Shown here one piece after another: positions 34,716 to 48,270 of a DNA stretch of 64,000 bases; positions within the stretch are counted from its first letter, which is position 1, and each line of letters starts with the position of its first letter. The position numbers and the translations under genes are program-made. The notes beneath the pieces were generated by a model. It made no database searches. It saw only the letters and a program-made list of their open reading frames with translations, and was not told where the DNA came from. The stretch covers positions 168,004,275-168,068,274 of the forward strand of contig NC_133647.1 in assembly GCF_009905375.1 (NCBI RefSeq), read 5' to 3'. Source of the DNA: Apium graveolens (Eukaryota; Streptophyta; Magnoliopsida; Apiales; Apiaceae).

Positions 34716-35071
34716 TTTATGCTTTATGTGATGAAGCACAAATTTCATTCTTAATGATGCCAAAACCAATTACAAATTGTACAAGGAGTAAAGCTTACTT
34801 TAGTATCCTAAGAAAATTGACAGTTGTTTCCAGAAAGTTATTCAACCTTTCTTCCTCCTTGTCTTGTAGGACTTCAACAAGATTTTTCTTCAACTCTCTA
34901 TTCTCTTCAGTATATTCTCCAAGCTGATAGATGGCTGATCTCAGTTTGGAAATTGAACTTTTATTCAATTCAAGATCACCGATCAGTATAAAGCTCCAAC
35001 TAACATCATCATGATCAAGAGAAGGATAACTGAGGATTGTTGAGAAAAACTTTTAGAACTGCAGCTCCCTT

Positions 35072-36576
35072 CTACATCTTTATTTCTTGACCTGTATAAG
35101 TTTTGTACATAGGAACATAATCACCATTGTAGTTATCATCTTTAGTCATGGCTCTTCTTTTGATAATATCAAGCATCATAGAAGACCAATTTCTGGTTAC
35201 ATTATTCTCAACTCTAAGAAGATAGTGAATGTATTTCAACTCTGTCACAATATTCATCAAGAGTTGATGTAAGGTAAAACTTTTTACTTTACCATCCATC
35301 AAAAAGTACTTAGTCTCTTCTCTGACGTCATTATCATTTATCTTTCTATATACAATCTTCACAGTTTCAACTTTTTTCAAGATGTGAAGAAGTAACTCTT
35401 TCACCAAGATTGTCAGTCAGAGTATTTGTATCCATTAAATTAGACCTCAGAATCTCCATTCCAGAATAGCCAATACATCCTCTAGTTAGAGATTTGACAA
35501 GCTTCAGCCTTTCATTATATTCCACCCAAGAAGGTTTCTTGATGGACTTGTCAACATCTTTCTGTTCTGAAATAGGATCTCTTAGTCCTGCAGACACATA
35601 TTCAATATGCTTGAACCCTTTAGGATAACTGAATGAATCAACATCTTTGCATTTTCTATCCTGTTTTTTGAAAGGAGCATAACTTGTAGGTAGATCATAA
35701 ATCTTTCCTTTTGCTTTACGCCATTGCTTTCTCTCTCTGAATTTAGAATTCTCTGCACATAAGCATTACATGCTTGATCAGTTTTCCTTCTGTCAATTCT
35801 TTCTTATTCATCAACCTCTGAATTATGAGAATCAACTACTGTAGTAAGAACCAACTGATTCAATGCATTGACCACTTTTTCATCAGTATCAAAATCAGCT
35901 ATCAGATTTTTAGTATCAGGATTTGCTTTATCCTCAGGATTTGTGTCTGCTTTAAGAGTTATATTTGGATTTGTTATATCAACTTGAGCAATGTCAATGG
36001 ATGATCTTTTCTTCCTTTGAACAATCAATTCTTCAGTCTTCTGAACTTCTTCTGCTAATTCATGCCCATGTACAGGAACATAACCTTCTCTAGATAAAAC
36101 ATTCAGAAATGCAGAATCAATTGTAACCATTTGACTTGATTTAGGAGTCCTTCCTCTTCCTCTAGCTCTTGTAGATCTTCCACCTCTTATTCCTCTTCCT
36201 TTAGAGGTTTTGACTTCAGCTTCAATTTGAGCCATTAACTCTTTCTGTTGCATAACTGCTTCTTTAGTTGTTAGATCAGGAAATTATTCAGCTATCTTTC
36301 TAAGAGCACTCCTAGCATTCTTTTGCTCAAAATTTTTATCTTTGTAGTATAGAATAATCTCTTCACCTGTTTCCTTGTGTCTGTAAGGGAAGAATAACCC
36401 TTTAGCATCTGCTAAGTTAGAGAGTGTAACATCACCAATCCCAGGAGCATCATCAGTAGTCTTGTGCTTAGCTTCATGAGCACCAGTATACTTCCCTTGT
36501 CCTGAAGAAACAGACTTTTTAGAATGTTGAGGTTGTTGAGCAGTAGGAACAACTGGAACATTTGCAACTGGATTTT
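35072..36576 (-). pseudogene. Third (env-like) ORF, 3' part
   Basis: Open pieces at 36253-35804, 35597-35367 and 35407-35072 continue the third ORF after the solo LTR insertion. They include a basic RG-rich segment (GRGIRGGRSTRARGRGRTPK) and Lys/Asp-rich sequence, but no catalytic motif. The pieces lie in different frames or are separated by stops. The protein is of unknown function; in Sirevirus-type elements the ORF at this place is called envelope-like. I saw no clear membrane segment here. Confidence 0.6.
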
Positions 36577-38626
36577 TGTAATAACCCCAAAAATTTTGGA
36601 CTTTTTGTAATCCTTATGAATAGTGATTTTGCTGATTATGTTGATTAAGGAAATTTTTCATGCCACACTATGTAGGAGTTCTTTTATTGATATTCTGAGA
36701 TCTTATTAGTACTCCATAAAGTATATAAGTGTATGTAAAGATCGTCAGATTCCAAATTCGAACACTTTGATTTTTCCCGAAAATCCACCAGATACCGAAA
36801 GAATTGAGTATAAGGTAACATGATTAAAAGGATTTAAATTCAAGAATTATAAGAGAGGATCATAAAGGGAATATAAAATATTGAGAAAGGTTTAGAGGAA
36901 CCCGAGTAATAAGATCTCGGGTATGATCCCTCAAACGAAAAACGGGAACGAAAGTTAAGCGAACCGTGTAACAGATAAGCGGTCATTAGCCAAGTAATTA
37001 AGGGTTAATCAAAGAGGTTAGTGGATGATGATATCATCACACCAACAAGGAGAAGACATGTGTTAAAAGATGACACAATCATGATGACATAAGCATGACA
37101 AGAATAATTGTTTTGTTGGATGATTATTTGCCAAGTAAAAGTTACCATGGTAAATCTAAAAAGTAGCCAAGCCATAAAAAGAATAAACCAACTAATTCAT
37201 TACACAAAACAACAAGTTGACTTCTTGTTCCAAGAACAAGAAGCTCTCGGCCTCCCCCCCATTTCAAGAAGAAGAAAATCCAAAACTCAAGATTCAAGCC
37301 TTGTTATTTTGTAAGGTAAATATCCAAGGTCCTTTATGATTATTTATGGCTATTTCCTTCACAATCTTTTTCAATAAATCATTGAAGAAGAGAGTGAATA
37401 GTGTTTTCAAAAATTATAATTGTTTGGTCTTATGTTTTTGGTTAGATCTAGCTTTGGTAAGGACTTTCAAGGGCTATTTCAAGCTTCTTGGTTACTTCTA
37501 CTCACCAAGGACAGTAAAACCTCATACCCTAGCTTTACTTTGAGTATCTAGGAGTGGTTTTGATTAATATAGTTTATGAGAAGCATGATTCTTGTTTGTT
37601 TAGAGTTTGGTTGGATTTGTAGTGATTTTGAGTTATGAATCTTGGTTATTGGTTAATGAACCTTAAGTATAGTTAGTAGCTCTTGTTTGTGATTGAATGA
37701 GTTGAAAAAATCTTGAGATTATGGACTGATGTAGTAAGTTTTGGATGAAGTTTGGTTGTATTGATGGTTATGAGTTGGTTTGTGGTTGATTGGAGTAGTT
37801 TAAACTTTGGTAATCACGTAAACATAGCCGTCGTAATACCCGTTTTCATTTAACTGCTTGTTCTTAGTGTTCGGGACAAAAAGCTAACTGATTAATCTGT
37901 AGCTTTTCCATGTTTAGCTAGATCATGTCATAAGCTTCATTTTGCTATATGGTTTGCTTGAATCCGATGTACGATTTAGGAGAAACGACCGTTTTAAGTA
38001 ACGGCGTTTCACGAGCGAACCATTACCCCTCGCTTTACTTTGAAACCTTGGTTAAGGTCCTTAAATGACTAATTGGAGAATGAAACAATTATGTAATATT
38101 GATTGGTCAGTTGGTAGAGTATTCGCGAAAGAGCCGCCTTAAAAAGTTAAACGGTTAATTTTATAAAAATGGTGGAGCCGAGGGTACTCGAGCGACTTAT
38201 GTGAATCGTTAAGTGCAAAAGCGAACGTTAGGGTCCAATTGGTTAAAGTCTAGTTTCTTAAGCGACCGTGGTTTAATTCCAACTTATATGTTGTTTATAG
38301 GTTACCAGACTCGCCCCAGGCCTTTTACCACCCCCAGTCGCTCAGGTAAGTTTTCTACCCATTATACTGTTGTTGTGATGTAAACATATTGATGCATTAT
38401 CTTGAGATAAATGCATGACTGTTATTAGAAAATCTTACGATATATTGGAGCATGTTGATATGGTATATATATATGCATGTTGTGAAATCTTGATATTATT
38501 TTATCAATTCAAATGCTTATAAACTGCATAATACTTATGATAGAGATTAGTAGTAGTTGCGTATACCCTTAGTATAGGGAACGCTAAGGTGAACATTTTT
38601 CTAAACTGGGAGTCGATGTTCCCGAG

Positions 38627-38674
<48 letters not shown>

Positions 38675-40242
38675 ATATAGTTTTCTATAACTATTAATCG
38701 AATAAGGTACATTCGATAGTTTTAAATAATAATCAAAATTATTTTCGATTATTCAAATAAGGATCGTACTTTCGTATAAGTATATCTTTTGTTATTTATT
38801 ATTCGTTTCAAGTATGAGTTTTAAAACTTCTACTTCAATTATTTTTACAAAGACTATCCTTTATGGGAATATTATTTAAATAATAATATTCAGATATTTT
38901 CTAATATATCGGGACTGATTTATATTATTAAATCAGCATTACTCCAAACATTCTTAAAAATGTTTTGGAGTCTTCAAAATAATTTTAAAAGTTAGAGCGG
39001 ATCCCAAAACTCGTTTTCAAATTTAAGATCTTCCTTTCGAAGGGGACTTGAATACTTGCTCAAAAATCTAAGGGATCCGGCTCTGTGGTGTATTTTATAT
39101 TCGCAACGAGGTTGCTGTTTTGAGAAAACAATTTGATTACTTGCCCAATGTTCGGGAAGTAAGTCCATTTAATTGAGTCGGCATAAGCGACAAGCCGGGG
39201 TACGGTCTATCAAAGTGTAAGTGGTTGGGTGGCAGTCCATCAACGCGTAAGAGGCCGGGTGGCGGTCCAACACAAGGTCCTAATGCGGCCAGGGTGATGA
39301 TCGGTGGGGGATTCATCCATCTACTAGTAGAAAAGGTTACTTAATTAGTATCTTTGCCTGATCAGCAAGATATTGGGTTTATGCCAAAATTCTCTTCATT
39401 CCAAATTCATTGGATATTACAACTCTGTTTATACTTTTCATAACAGAGGTTTTCAGGGAATGTATGAGAGATATAGATAGGTATATATATCGGGACTTAA
39501 TGAAGTATCTCGTAATTTCATTTCATTCAAATAATATTTCAAAAATTGAATCTATTCAAGTCTTATGTTGTAATCCCATCTATGTGATGAACCTTTGAAA
39601 ACTTATTATACTTTGAACAGTGGTAGTTCAAGTAGTTGTCTAAAATGATATAAGTATATGGAAGTATTTTGTAACTTCATCCTCCTTTAAGCTTATATTC
39701 AGTAAGTAATTATCTTACACTTGATAAAGATTTTCAGTAAGTTATCTCTTCAGATACTTGCATTATTGATTAAACTATATATTACCTTGTGAGCTGTAAT
39801 GCTCACTCTTGCTTCATTTCTTCATCACACAACAACAGTTATAAAGATGGCCAGACTCTAGCAGACCCAGCGCAAGAGCGTGGGAAGCGTCCCGCGTCTT
39901 CCCGTTGATATCATAGCTGCCATAGCTGTAAAGATAGATCTATCTGTAGGCCATGCATTCTACTTTTGGGAATCAATTATGTATAATTATAACTTGTGTT
40001 GGATAATGGCAACTAATTGTAAACTTATTAAGAAATCATTTTGGGTTGTAATAACTTTTAATTTATGGATTCAAGGACTTGTACTTATTTCAATTTCATC
40101 TCTGAGACTATAACGTATTGTGGTGTGTGTTATTGTGAGGTCACAGTATGAGGTTATTTATTTTTAATTAAGTTAAGTGATATTTATGGAAAGAAAGACC
40201 GTGACGACCCGGATTCCCGAACCCCGATCTGGGGGTGTTACA
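36577..40242 (+). mobile_element. Giant solo LTR, 3666 bp
   Basis: It begins TGTAATAACCCC and ends GGGGGTGTTACA, with ATTTT on both sides (36572-36576, 40243-40247). It has no coding domains, primer site or internal LTR. A 21-bp block (39321-39341, starting CTACTAGTAG) is identical to one in the solo LTR at 43146-46843, and the GGCGGTCC/GGCAGTCC repeats near 39240-39265 recall CGGGGCTAG repeats in the 3461-7386 LTR. All three probably belong to one gypsy lineage, likely Tekay/Del-type. Confidence 0.85.
38627..38679. repeat. TA microsatellite
   Basis: Nearly pure TA repeat of about 53 bp with one interruption, inside the solo LTR. Confidence 0.97.
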
Positions 40243-43145
40243 ATTTTTATCACCATCACCATAAGTATTTTTATCCTTCATCTGAATAGAATCTGGTGTA
40301 CATTTTGTAGCAACTATCTTCTCCCCCCTTTTGTCATCAGTATTTGAAAGAAGAGAAAACATAACATCCATTTTGTCATCCATAGAAGATACTTTATCTT
40401 CCAAGGAAGAAAATCTAGAATCCATGCTTTGTTGAGATTGAACCACAGCTTGAATAGCAGTTTTCACATTTGTGAGTTTAGCTGAGGTAGGTGTATTGAG
40501 CATGAATGCATCAATATTGTCCTTTAAACTAGCATGAGATTCCTTCATATCATCAAGTTCAGAATAAATCCCTTTCACAGAAATAGTTGAAGCCTTAAGA
40601 TGCAATTTCAGATCAGGATTTTGAATTTCATCATAGGCCCTATGAACATGTTGCATACCAATAGCAGATAAAATATAAGCATTTGCATTTCTCCATTTAA
40701 AATCCCATTCAGGCTTTCTAAAGTGCTCAGCATCAACATTGTAATAAGAAGGATTTTCACTGAAATGTGGAGAAGAACCAAAATTGGACTTCTTAGATGC
40801 ATCAATAGCAGCCTTGAGCCGGGCTGTGTCAGAAACATCATCATCACTATCATCATCAGAATTAGAACTAGACAGAACCTCAGAAGAATTTGCAGAACTA
40901 GACAGAATTGCTTTGCTTTTAGATGAATCCTCAGCAATAGGTGTCTGTTCCTGATGAGATCCTGAAACATAAACAAGGTAACACCTAAATCTCTCTTTTC
41001 TTTTCAAGTGATCTCATCACTTCTCACACATATATTATTTTTGAGAGTAATATTTTTCTCACAGAAGAAAGTTTACAAGTAAAGAAACACTTATAAAATT
41101 ATTTTCTCAAAACTACCTCTCCTTTTGCCAGTACCGGAGACTGCCACTCAAAAATTTTATTTTCTCTCATACTATTTTCACACAGTCTCACAGAAAAGTA
41201 CAGTCACGCATTTGTCAAAGAAATAAGAGATGGCTGAGAGGAGTAGTATGCTTGTCATATAAATAGGGGTAGCCTCAAACAAGAGACTATTTATAATCAT
41301 ACAAACATGAGTAACAATGTGTAAGAGAGTAAGCAATACCTGAAGGTGAGTCCTTAAGTGGAAGTGATGATAGTGGAGGAACACATAACATATCAGGATG
41401 CTTTAGCAAACTAGTAATCAACAAGGGATCATTAGTAGTAGCTGTTGCGGTTGAAAAATGAACAGCATCAGGAGTTGATGTAGCATCAGGAGTTGACTTG
41501 TCAAGAGGATGAGATAGGCCAGCATCAGTACTTTGAATGGATGGTTCTTGTGGGGCCTGAGGAATGTGAGCTGCTTCAGTCAGTGTTGGTGAAGGTTCTT
41601 GTGTACTCTCCTCAAAATAGGATCATTGATACCTACATCCACCTTTGACAATTCTTCCTGATGAGCCTGCGTTTCCTTCAGTAGTTGCTCAGAATCAGCA
41701 AGAAGATCACTTTGAGCAAAATCAACAATGATTTGAGCATCATCTTGATCTGCAGCTTCCCTTTGAGAAGATGGTTCTTGTGTGACTGGATGTGTCTTAG
41801 TTGCTAAATCCCTTTGAGACTTAGGTTCTTATGGACTGACATCCATAGCAGAGGACTGAACCTTGTTCTTCTTTCTGGTGTACCCAACTGCTGATCCACC
41901 TTTTCTTTTCAAGCTGTTCTTTTCAGCTGTCTTGGTTACTTCAGTTTCTTTGAGTACTGGAATCTTTTTTAGTAGAGCGCTAACATCAGTAGTTGGCTCC
42001 TTGATACCAGTAATGTTAACAGATTCATCAGGATTTACAACTGTTGGTTTCTTGATCTTCATCCTTGACCCAGTGGGCATCTGATCGTCAGAATTTGAAT
42101 CATCATGCATAATCAGTCTTCTCTTTCTAACTGTGGAACATCCTTCTTTCTCCTCACTCTCACTCAGTAAGGTCTTTAGAGATTTCTGTTCAGATTTAAC
42201 AGATTTCTTAACTAGCCTTTTCTTTGTTACAACTGATGCCTTCTGGGAGACACCAAAGGAAGCTAATTTAGTGGCTGGATGAAAGTGCTGTTCAGGAGAA
42301 AAAGTGCTTGAATTAAAAACAAGATGGGTAGTGTCTTGTCCCACAACATCAGTAAGTGGTACAGAGGTGTCAGCATCCGGATTTGCAGGCACTTGTGTAG
42401 GAGTAGGTCTATTTCTTAATAGAAATTGTCTGACCTTCCTAGGAAGGAAATGAGGTCTTGAAAAGTCATTATTTTCATCCCTTTTAATGTGATCATTGAT
42501 AGCTTTTTCATCAATTTGAAACACAGGGAGCAATTCATCATTATCAAATTTAGCATCAGGGCTTAGAAAATTGAAAATCAATTGAAGAAATCTAGTATAC
42601 CCTATAACTCTTAATATATCTGCTCTTCTAGCAATCATGAATTGAAGTATAGTATAACCGTAGTCAAAATTACCAGAGTAAAGGAAAGACTACCCAATTG
42701 GACATTGGAGTAAGAAATAGTCAAAGAAGAAATTCCATTCTCTCTTCAATTTTGTCCTTGTCAGCTTGCCAATGGTTGTGATTTCACCTTTATAGCTCAG
42801 TGTCCTTAACATATAAAACAATTGCTCAGTATCATAGTTATTAAGAGCACCATCACAAGCAGGCAATCTCAGGGCTTGAACCAAGACATCAACATCAACT
42901 TCATACTTGCGTCCCTTATATTCAAAAGAGAAGGCAATGTTTGTTTCATTAACAAGAGCTGTATTTCATACCTGCATTACAGCATTGTATGACACTTTGG
43001 TAGGATTTGTAAGAGCATACCCAACTGGATATTGGAGTAAGAAATCCTGAATATCATGAAAAGATTTTAGAAACTGCTTATGTGTAAGCAGAGCCAAATA
43101 GTTATCGGTTCTAAAGGTGTTTCCATGAATGATAGTAGATTTGCT
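40243..43145 (-). pseudogene. Third (env-like) ORF, central part
   Basis: The larger open pieces are 42884-42690, 42638-41829 and 41007 down to the insertion at 40243. The first two contain RFLQLIFNFLSPDAKF and FLPRKVRQFLLRN, then a long Lys/Ser/Asp-rich stretch. The third has an acidic Ser/Asp run and a heptad-like region (SSLEDKVSSMDDKMDVMFSL) that may form a coiled coil. Stops and frameshifts separate the pieces. The function is unknown. Its position after RNase H fits the extra ORF of Sirevirus-type copia elements. Confidence 0.65.
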
Positions 43146-46100
43146 TGTAATAACTCAAATTTTTGAGACCTTGTAAAATTTTTAATAAATAGTAACCCTG
43201 ACGGATGGGGAAAAACTTTTTAGCCCACACTATGTAGTGCATGAGAAAATGAGTTTCGGAGTTGATATTACGATCATACGTACCAAATGAGTGTATGTAA
43301 ACCCTATGTGTTTTCGAAGAAAACAAACTTTGAAAAACGACCATATTTACGAATCCTCGAGGATTACGGGAATCACAATATAATTACGAATTTAAAACCC
43401 TACGGATGTATATCCAAGTATGGTAATTCAAAACATAAGAAATAAATACGAAAGGAATTACGTCACGGACCATTTACGAGGAAGTATTACGAAAACGTTT
43501 AAGCGACCGAGCGAACGCGTAAATGATTAAATAAACGTAACGCACTAACTAACCATGCTAAGAAAGTAACCATGGTTACTTTATCAAATAGTGAGCTAGA
43601 TATAGGATGATCAACCAAGGCTAATGGAATAGTAAGCTAGTGAAGCTAAGCAAGTGGCTTAGCTTGTAATCTACCACAAGCTAGTTAGATTTGTCCATGG
43701 ATTTGGCAACCAGAATAAACCTAGGATTCTAAACTAGGAGAATATCAAATCAATATAAGATATCACCAACATCATTTCCTAGAAGCAACCAAGGAGCAAG
43801 CATAAAAACACTCCCTCTCTCTCTTTAAGCCACATTCGACCTTCTTCATCAAACCAAGGAATTCAAAATCAAAACCTCAAGTTCTAGCCATGGTTAAATC
43901 CTCCAATTAATTCTTAAGCTTCCTAACAACCAAAATAAGGTAAGATAAATCTTTGATCTCTTTTTATTAAGGTTTGATGGGTGAAATAAAATCAAGAAAG
44001 TTGCTAATGAATAGTATGAATAGTAACTCTTCTTTGGTTTCTTGATTTCAATGGTGGTTTTTGGTTCCAAAAACTATATTAATCACTCCCAAGACTTTAC
44101 CTTCATCAAAAACACATCTCAAGCTCTCAAGAAACGTAAAAATCTTTGACCCAACTTTATTTAAGATTCAATTTCAAGATCCTTTTAGTATGTAGTTGTA
44201 AACCTAGTTTTAGTGGTAATATTGTCGAGATCTTGATGTTTAGTTAAGTAGATTTAAGGTTGATTGTTGTTGCCTCAAGAACATGATTTTATTGATAGGA
44301 TTTAGTGTGTTTATTATGATATGATGATTGTTGGTGGTAGTATAAAGATTTAAGGCGTAAACGAAACTCCGATCGTAAACGTAATCTCGTTAAAACGAAC
44401 AAAACATAACTTTAAGTTTCTGCAGAACGTCCTGAAGATGTAAACTATAGTTTCTTGAAAAATAACCCTTGATTATAATATACAATGTTATAAGGATTGT
44501 TTAGGCGCTTGAATCGCTTGATTCCGATTTACGGATCAAAAGTTATGACCGTTTTACTAAAAATGATTTACACGACAAAAACTGCTACCAATTACAAACT
44601 TTGAAAATATAAAGGATCGACTTAAGAAGGTTCATAAATCATGAAATTTTTACAGAGAGTAACATATTGAGTTCCCTAACTGCCGTAAAAATTTCAAGTG
44701 AGAATAATGATTTTTCAATGTTACAAAAATATCGGAGCCGAGATCGTGCGATTAGAAACCCTAGAATCCATAAGCGGAGCGGACGACGAAAACGAAAATG
44801 AACTTAAGATACTTTGAAAAAAAAAGAAGTGACCATGATGTGAATAAGGACTTAAAGGAATAATAAGGGTAAAATAAGTTGAGAGGGTGCATAATAATTA
44901 GCGCATGAGTTCGGGTAGCCGTAAATTAGAACGGGACCTAACGAAATGAATTGTGTTTATGGTTATAGATTTCCGAGCGGAACCTAGAGCATCCTCCACC
45001 TCGAGATACCCAGGCAAGTTTACGAACCATCTCCTTTTACTGTTGTGTTGTGAAAGGATTGTTTTATTATCATTGCATAAATACCATGTTTGCCATGATA
45101 CGTAGATATTGAATTTTCGCATAATATAGCGATGTTGTACGATAAGTATATATCGTGAAATGTTTAATACCGCTATAAGCGTGACGTATTATAATGAGAC
45201 CGGGAGTCGGTCGGGATTTCAAGATAAAAACCCAGAAATCATTCTGGTGATATTATAGGACGATTACAAGTCCATAGTAGTACGTTTTAAAGGGACTCAA
45301 CGTCCACTTACAAAATATTAAACACCTCGAACTTTTATTAAAACAATTTCCAAAGATCGTATTCTCTCAACTATACTTTATCATTTGGACAAGAGATAAC
45401 TACTTACTATTCATTTATTAGGGAGAAGTATTCTCCAGTAAATATTTTCTTCAATCTCGATTAAATATTAAAGTTTATTAATTTATTAAACATAACTTAG
45501 TTGAGGAATATTATTTTATTCTTTTAAGGGTAAACTCCTTTGAGGTTTAATTATTTATCGATTATCATTTAATTATTTATTATTTATTAAGGGGTTTATT
45601 TATGATTTAAAAATCAGAAAATCATTCGAATAATTTCAGATCGTCGGAGAATATTATCCCTACTTATTTAATATTTTGAATATAGTTTCAAGGAGAAACT
45701 TTTCCCCCTTATTTCATTATCTGTTGACAACGGTCAACTCACATCCTTAGTACTTCCTTCAAAAATTTTGAAAGTACGTATATATATATATATTCATATC
45801 CTAGTAAGATAAGCTGTTTCTATCAACAAGTAAAACGCTTGGGGAACTTCGATGTGGTTCGAGTTCTCGAGATATGATAGAATTCTTTTAAAAGGGACTC
45901 TGGTACTACGTGTGCTAGATGGACTACCAAAGGTACCGCAAGCGAAGGTACTCTGTGTACTCAGGAACTTGTGAAGTATGTGTATACCCAAAAATGGGAC
46001 ACGTAGCCCGGATGCGGCAAGGGTGATAACCGGGATACGAAGGTGTCGTCCTTCTACTAGTAGAAAAGGTTACTATTATCGTATTACGACTGATCATCAT

Positions 46101-46843
46101 ATGCGGTGGCTCCAACGAGTGTCCTATTCTTCCAATTGGAATTGTGATGCAATACCGTAACCCAAGCCTAGGTGCTGGGTTTACTATTAAGGTATTCGCA
46201 GGTTAATAAAATCTATTAAAGGGTTGTCTTCATAAAAGGCGTGTATCACCAAGGAAAACTATTTTCGAATAAAACATAATTATCATATATGATGTTTTAC
46301 GTAAGTTTATCATACGGTCATTTTCATACTGTACATTATTATGTTGGGCATTATAGCTCACACTTGTTTTCTTAAATTGACACAACATAACAGTGAATCA
46401 AGATGCCTACCATGAGAACCAAAGCCAGGAAACGGGTAGAAAACGGCCAGTTGTTCCGTAGATTGTTTGGTGCTGCACCACAGGTAGTCTGAATAAGTTG
46501 GATTGGTTTTTATTTGCTTTTAGTTTGGCTTATTTATAAGTATGACTTATGTAAGGTAATAAATAAGAAACGTATATTTGGCCGATAGACTAGCCTTACT
46601 TAAAGGTTATTTCCCAGTAAGACTTAACTACTTTTGGGTTGTAACAATTATCACTATGTGGTTTGGTTTACTCTAGTAATGAATGGTTCGTTTCCAAGAC
46701 AATAACATGTAAGTGTGTGTGTGTGATAAGTGTGGGGTCGTAAGGTGTGAGTATTTATATATTGTGGTGTGAGGTATGTGGTTTGTAGTGGTTTTGATGG
46801 CATGGCTTCCGAGATTCCTGATCCCGGATTTTGGGGCGCCACA
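43146..46843 (+). mobile_element. Giant solo LTR, 3698 bp
   Basis: It begins TGTAATAACTC and ends TTGGGGCGCCACA, flanked by TTGCT (43141-43145, 46844-46848). No coding domain was found. A CATAAAAACACTCCC tract followed by a CT run near 43800-43830 could be the promoter. It shares an identical 21-bp block (46054-46074) and a similar 5' start with the LTR at 36577-40242. Confidence 0.85.
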
Positions 46844-46878
46844 TTGCTTATGATGGGTGAAACTTCAGAAGATGACAT
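46844..46878 (-). pseudogene. Third (env-like) ORF, start
   Basis: A minus-strand ATG at 46878 begins MSSSEVSPIIS and is cut off after about 12 codons by the solo LTR. The continuation lies beyond the other duplication copy at 43145. The start choice is inferred from the open frame on both sides of the insertion. Confidence 0.5.
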
Positions 46879-47654
46879 GATATATCTAGGAGTTGTGTAA
46901 GGATATGGGTGAGATGTGGATAGTGAGGTTTTGTGTATGATGATTTGTGTCACTGAAGTTCTTGTGGGTATATAGGTTTGCAGAGCTGAATTGTGTATAC
47001 CACACACATGAAGAAGGAAGCGTATATAATTAGACTTCAGACAGATGGCAATTACTGAGTAATAGGATTTAAAAGTGGAGTAAAGTGCGGAATTAGCAAC
47101 AAAATACGCACAGCTTTTTCAAGAATTTACCGTGTGAAATTGTTCAACATATAATCCACTATTAATCAATAATTGAATAAGATATTCAATTGCAGCACTA
47201 AACAACTCAGAAACCATTTAAAAAATAATATTCTAAATTAGAATATGCTGACCTGTCGTCAGTATTTGGAACTGCTTACCTTTCAGGATTTGACGACTCA
47301 AATTCATCAGTATTTGTCAAAAAAATGCAAACTCATTTGAATACCACAATTTAATCTCAATAACCATCAAAATATACATGATAAGTGTATGATTTAGATG
47401 TTAACAGACTACAACAAGAGCAATCACATGCACACAACTAAATAACAGAGATTAAAATCTTGTAAACAAAAATTTCATTAATAGATCAAAAGATTACATT
47501 TCATGAAATTTTGATTACATGCATGAGAGATTACAAGAGGATCCTAGTCTAGTAGATAAGAACTTCAACAGCCTTAGTAAAAAAGCCCGACAAAGCTGAC
47601 GGTGAAGAGAAACAAGCAGAGGATGTTTGTCTGGAGGACTAAGGTGGTGGATGA

Positions 47655-47894
47655 TCAGGGCTTCTTCCTGCTTTCAACAAAGAGAATTGCAAGACGAATG
47701 ATCCTCTCTTGCTTACAAAGGGTATAGAGATGAAATTCTTTCTGAAAGCCCAGAAAGTCAGTTTTGGTTACTTCTGGGAGTTGAATCAAAATATCATTTG
47801 AAGTGGCGGTGATATGCCATGAACTTTGCACCCCAGCACGAAAGAGTGTCACAATATTTGTGCCACAACTGTGAAACCAAGCGAAGTTCTCCAT
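47655..47894 (-). CDS. Small ORF between RNase H and the third ORF, 79 residues
   Basis: The frame MENFAWFHSCGTNIVTLF to the end RLAILFVESRKKP is intact, while the neighbouring pol and third ORF are broken. It has a mixed hydrophobic and basic composition and no motif I can name. It sits about 380 bp after the RNase H stop, in the same orientation. I have the impression that similar short ORFs occur at this spot in related elements, but cannot confirm it. It could also be a remnant of a longer spliced frame. Confidence 0.4.
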   Translation of the reverse strand: MENFAWFHSCGTNIVTLFRAGVQSSWHITATSNDILIQLPEVTKTDFLGFQKEFHLYTLCKQERIIRLAILFVESRKKP

Positions 47895-48270
47895 CGTTTT
47901 AAAAAAAATGTGAAGGAGATGAAAAATGAAGGAGATTTGAGAGTTTTATGTTGGGAAGATATGATAGACTGGATGATGAATGGTGGTTTAAATAACCAAG
48001 AGAGGGGGAATATGAAGGGACTAGGGGTTTGGTTAATTATTAACTGCAGAGTTAACTAAATGATTTAACCAAAAAAAAGTGATACACGTCTCCCTAGACT
48101 GATTTGTAATGATGACAGAGATATATGTATACATGCACATTTAGCAAATAAATCACTTAATTTAACATGCATATAGAGAAATACATCATTAATTCCCAAA
48201 ATAATATCTTTAAAAATATTTAGGACATCATCGGGATTTGATCAATTTATATCAGGATTTGATAAAAGAA

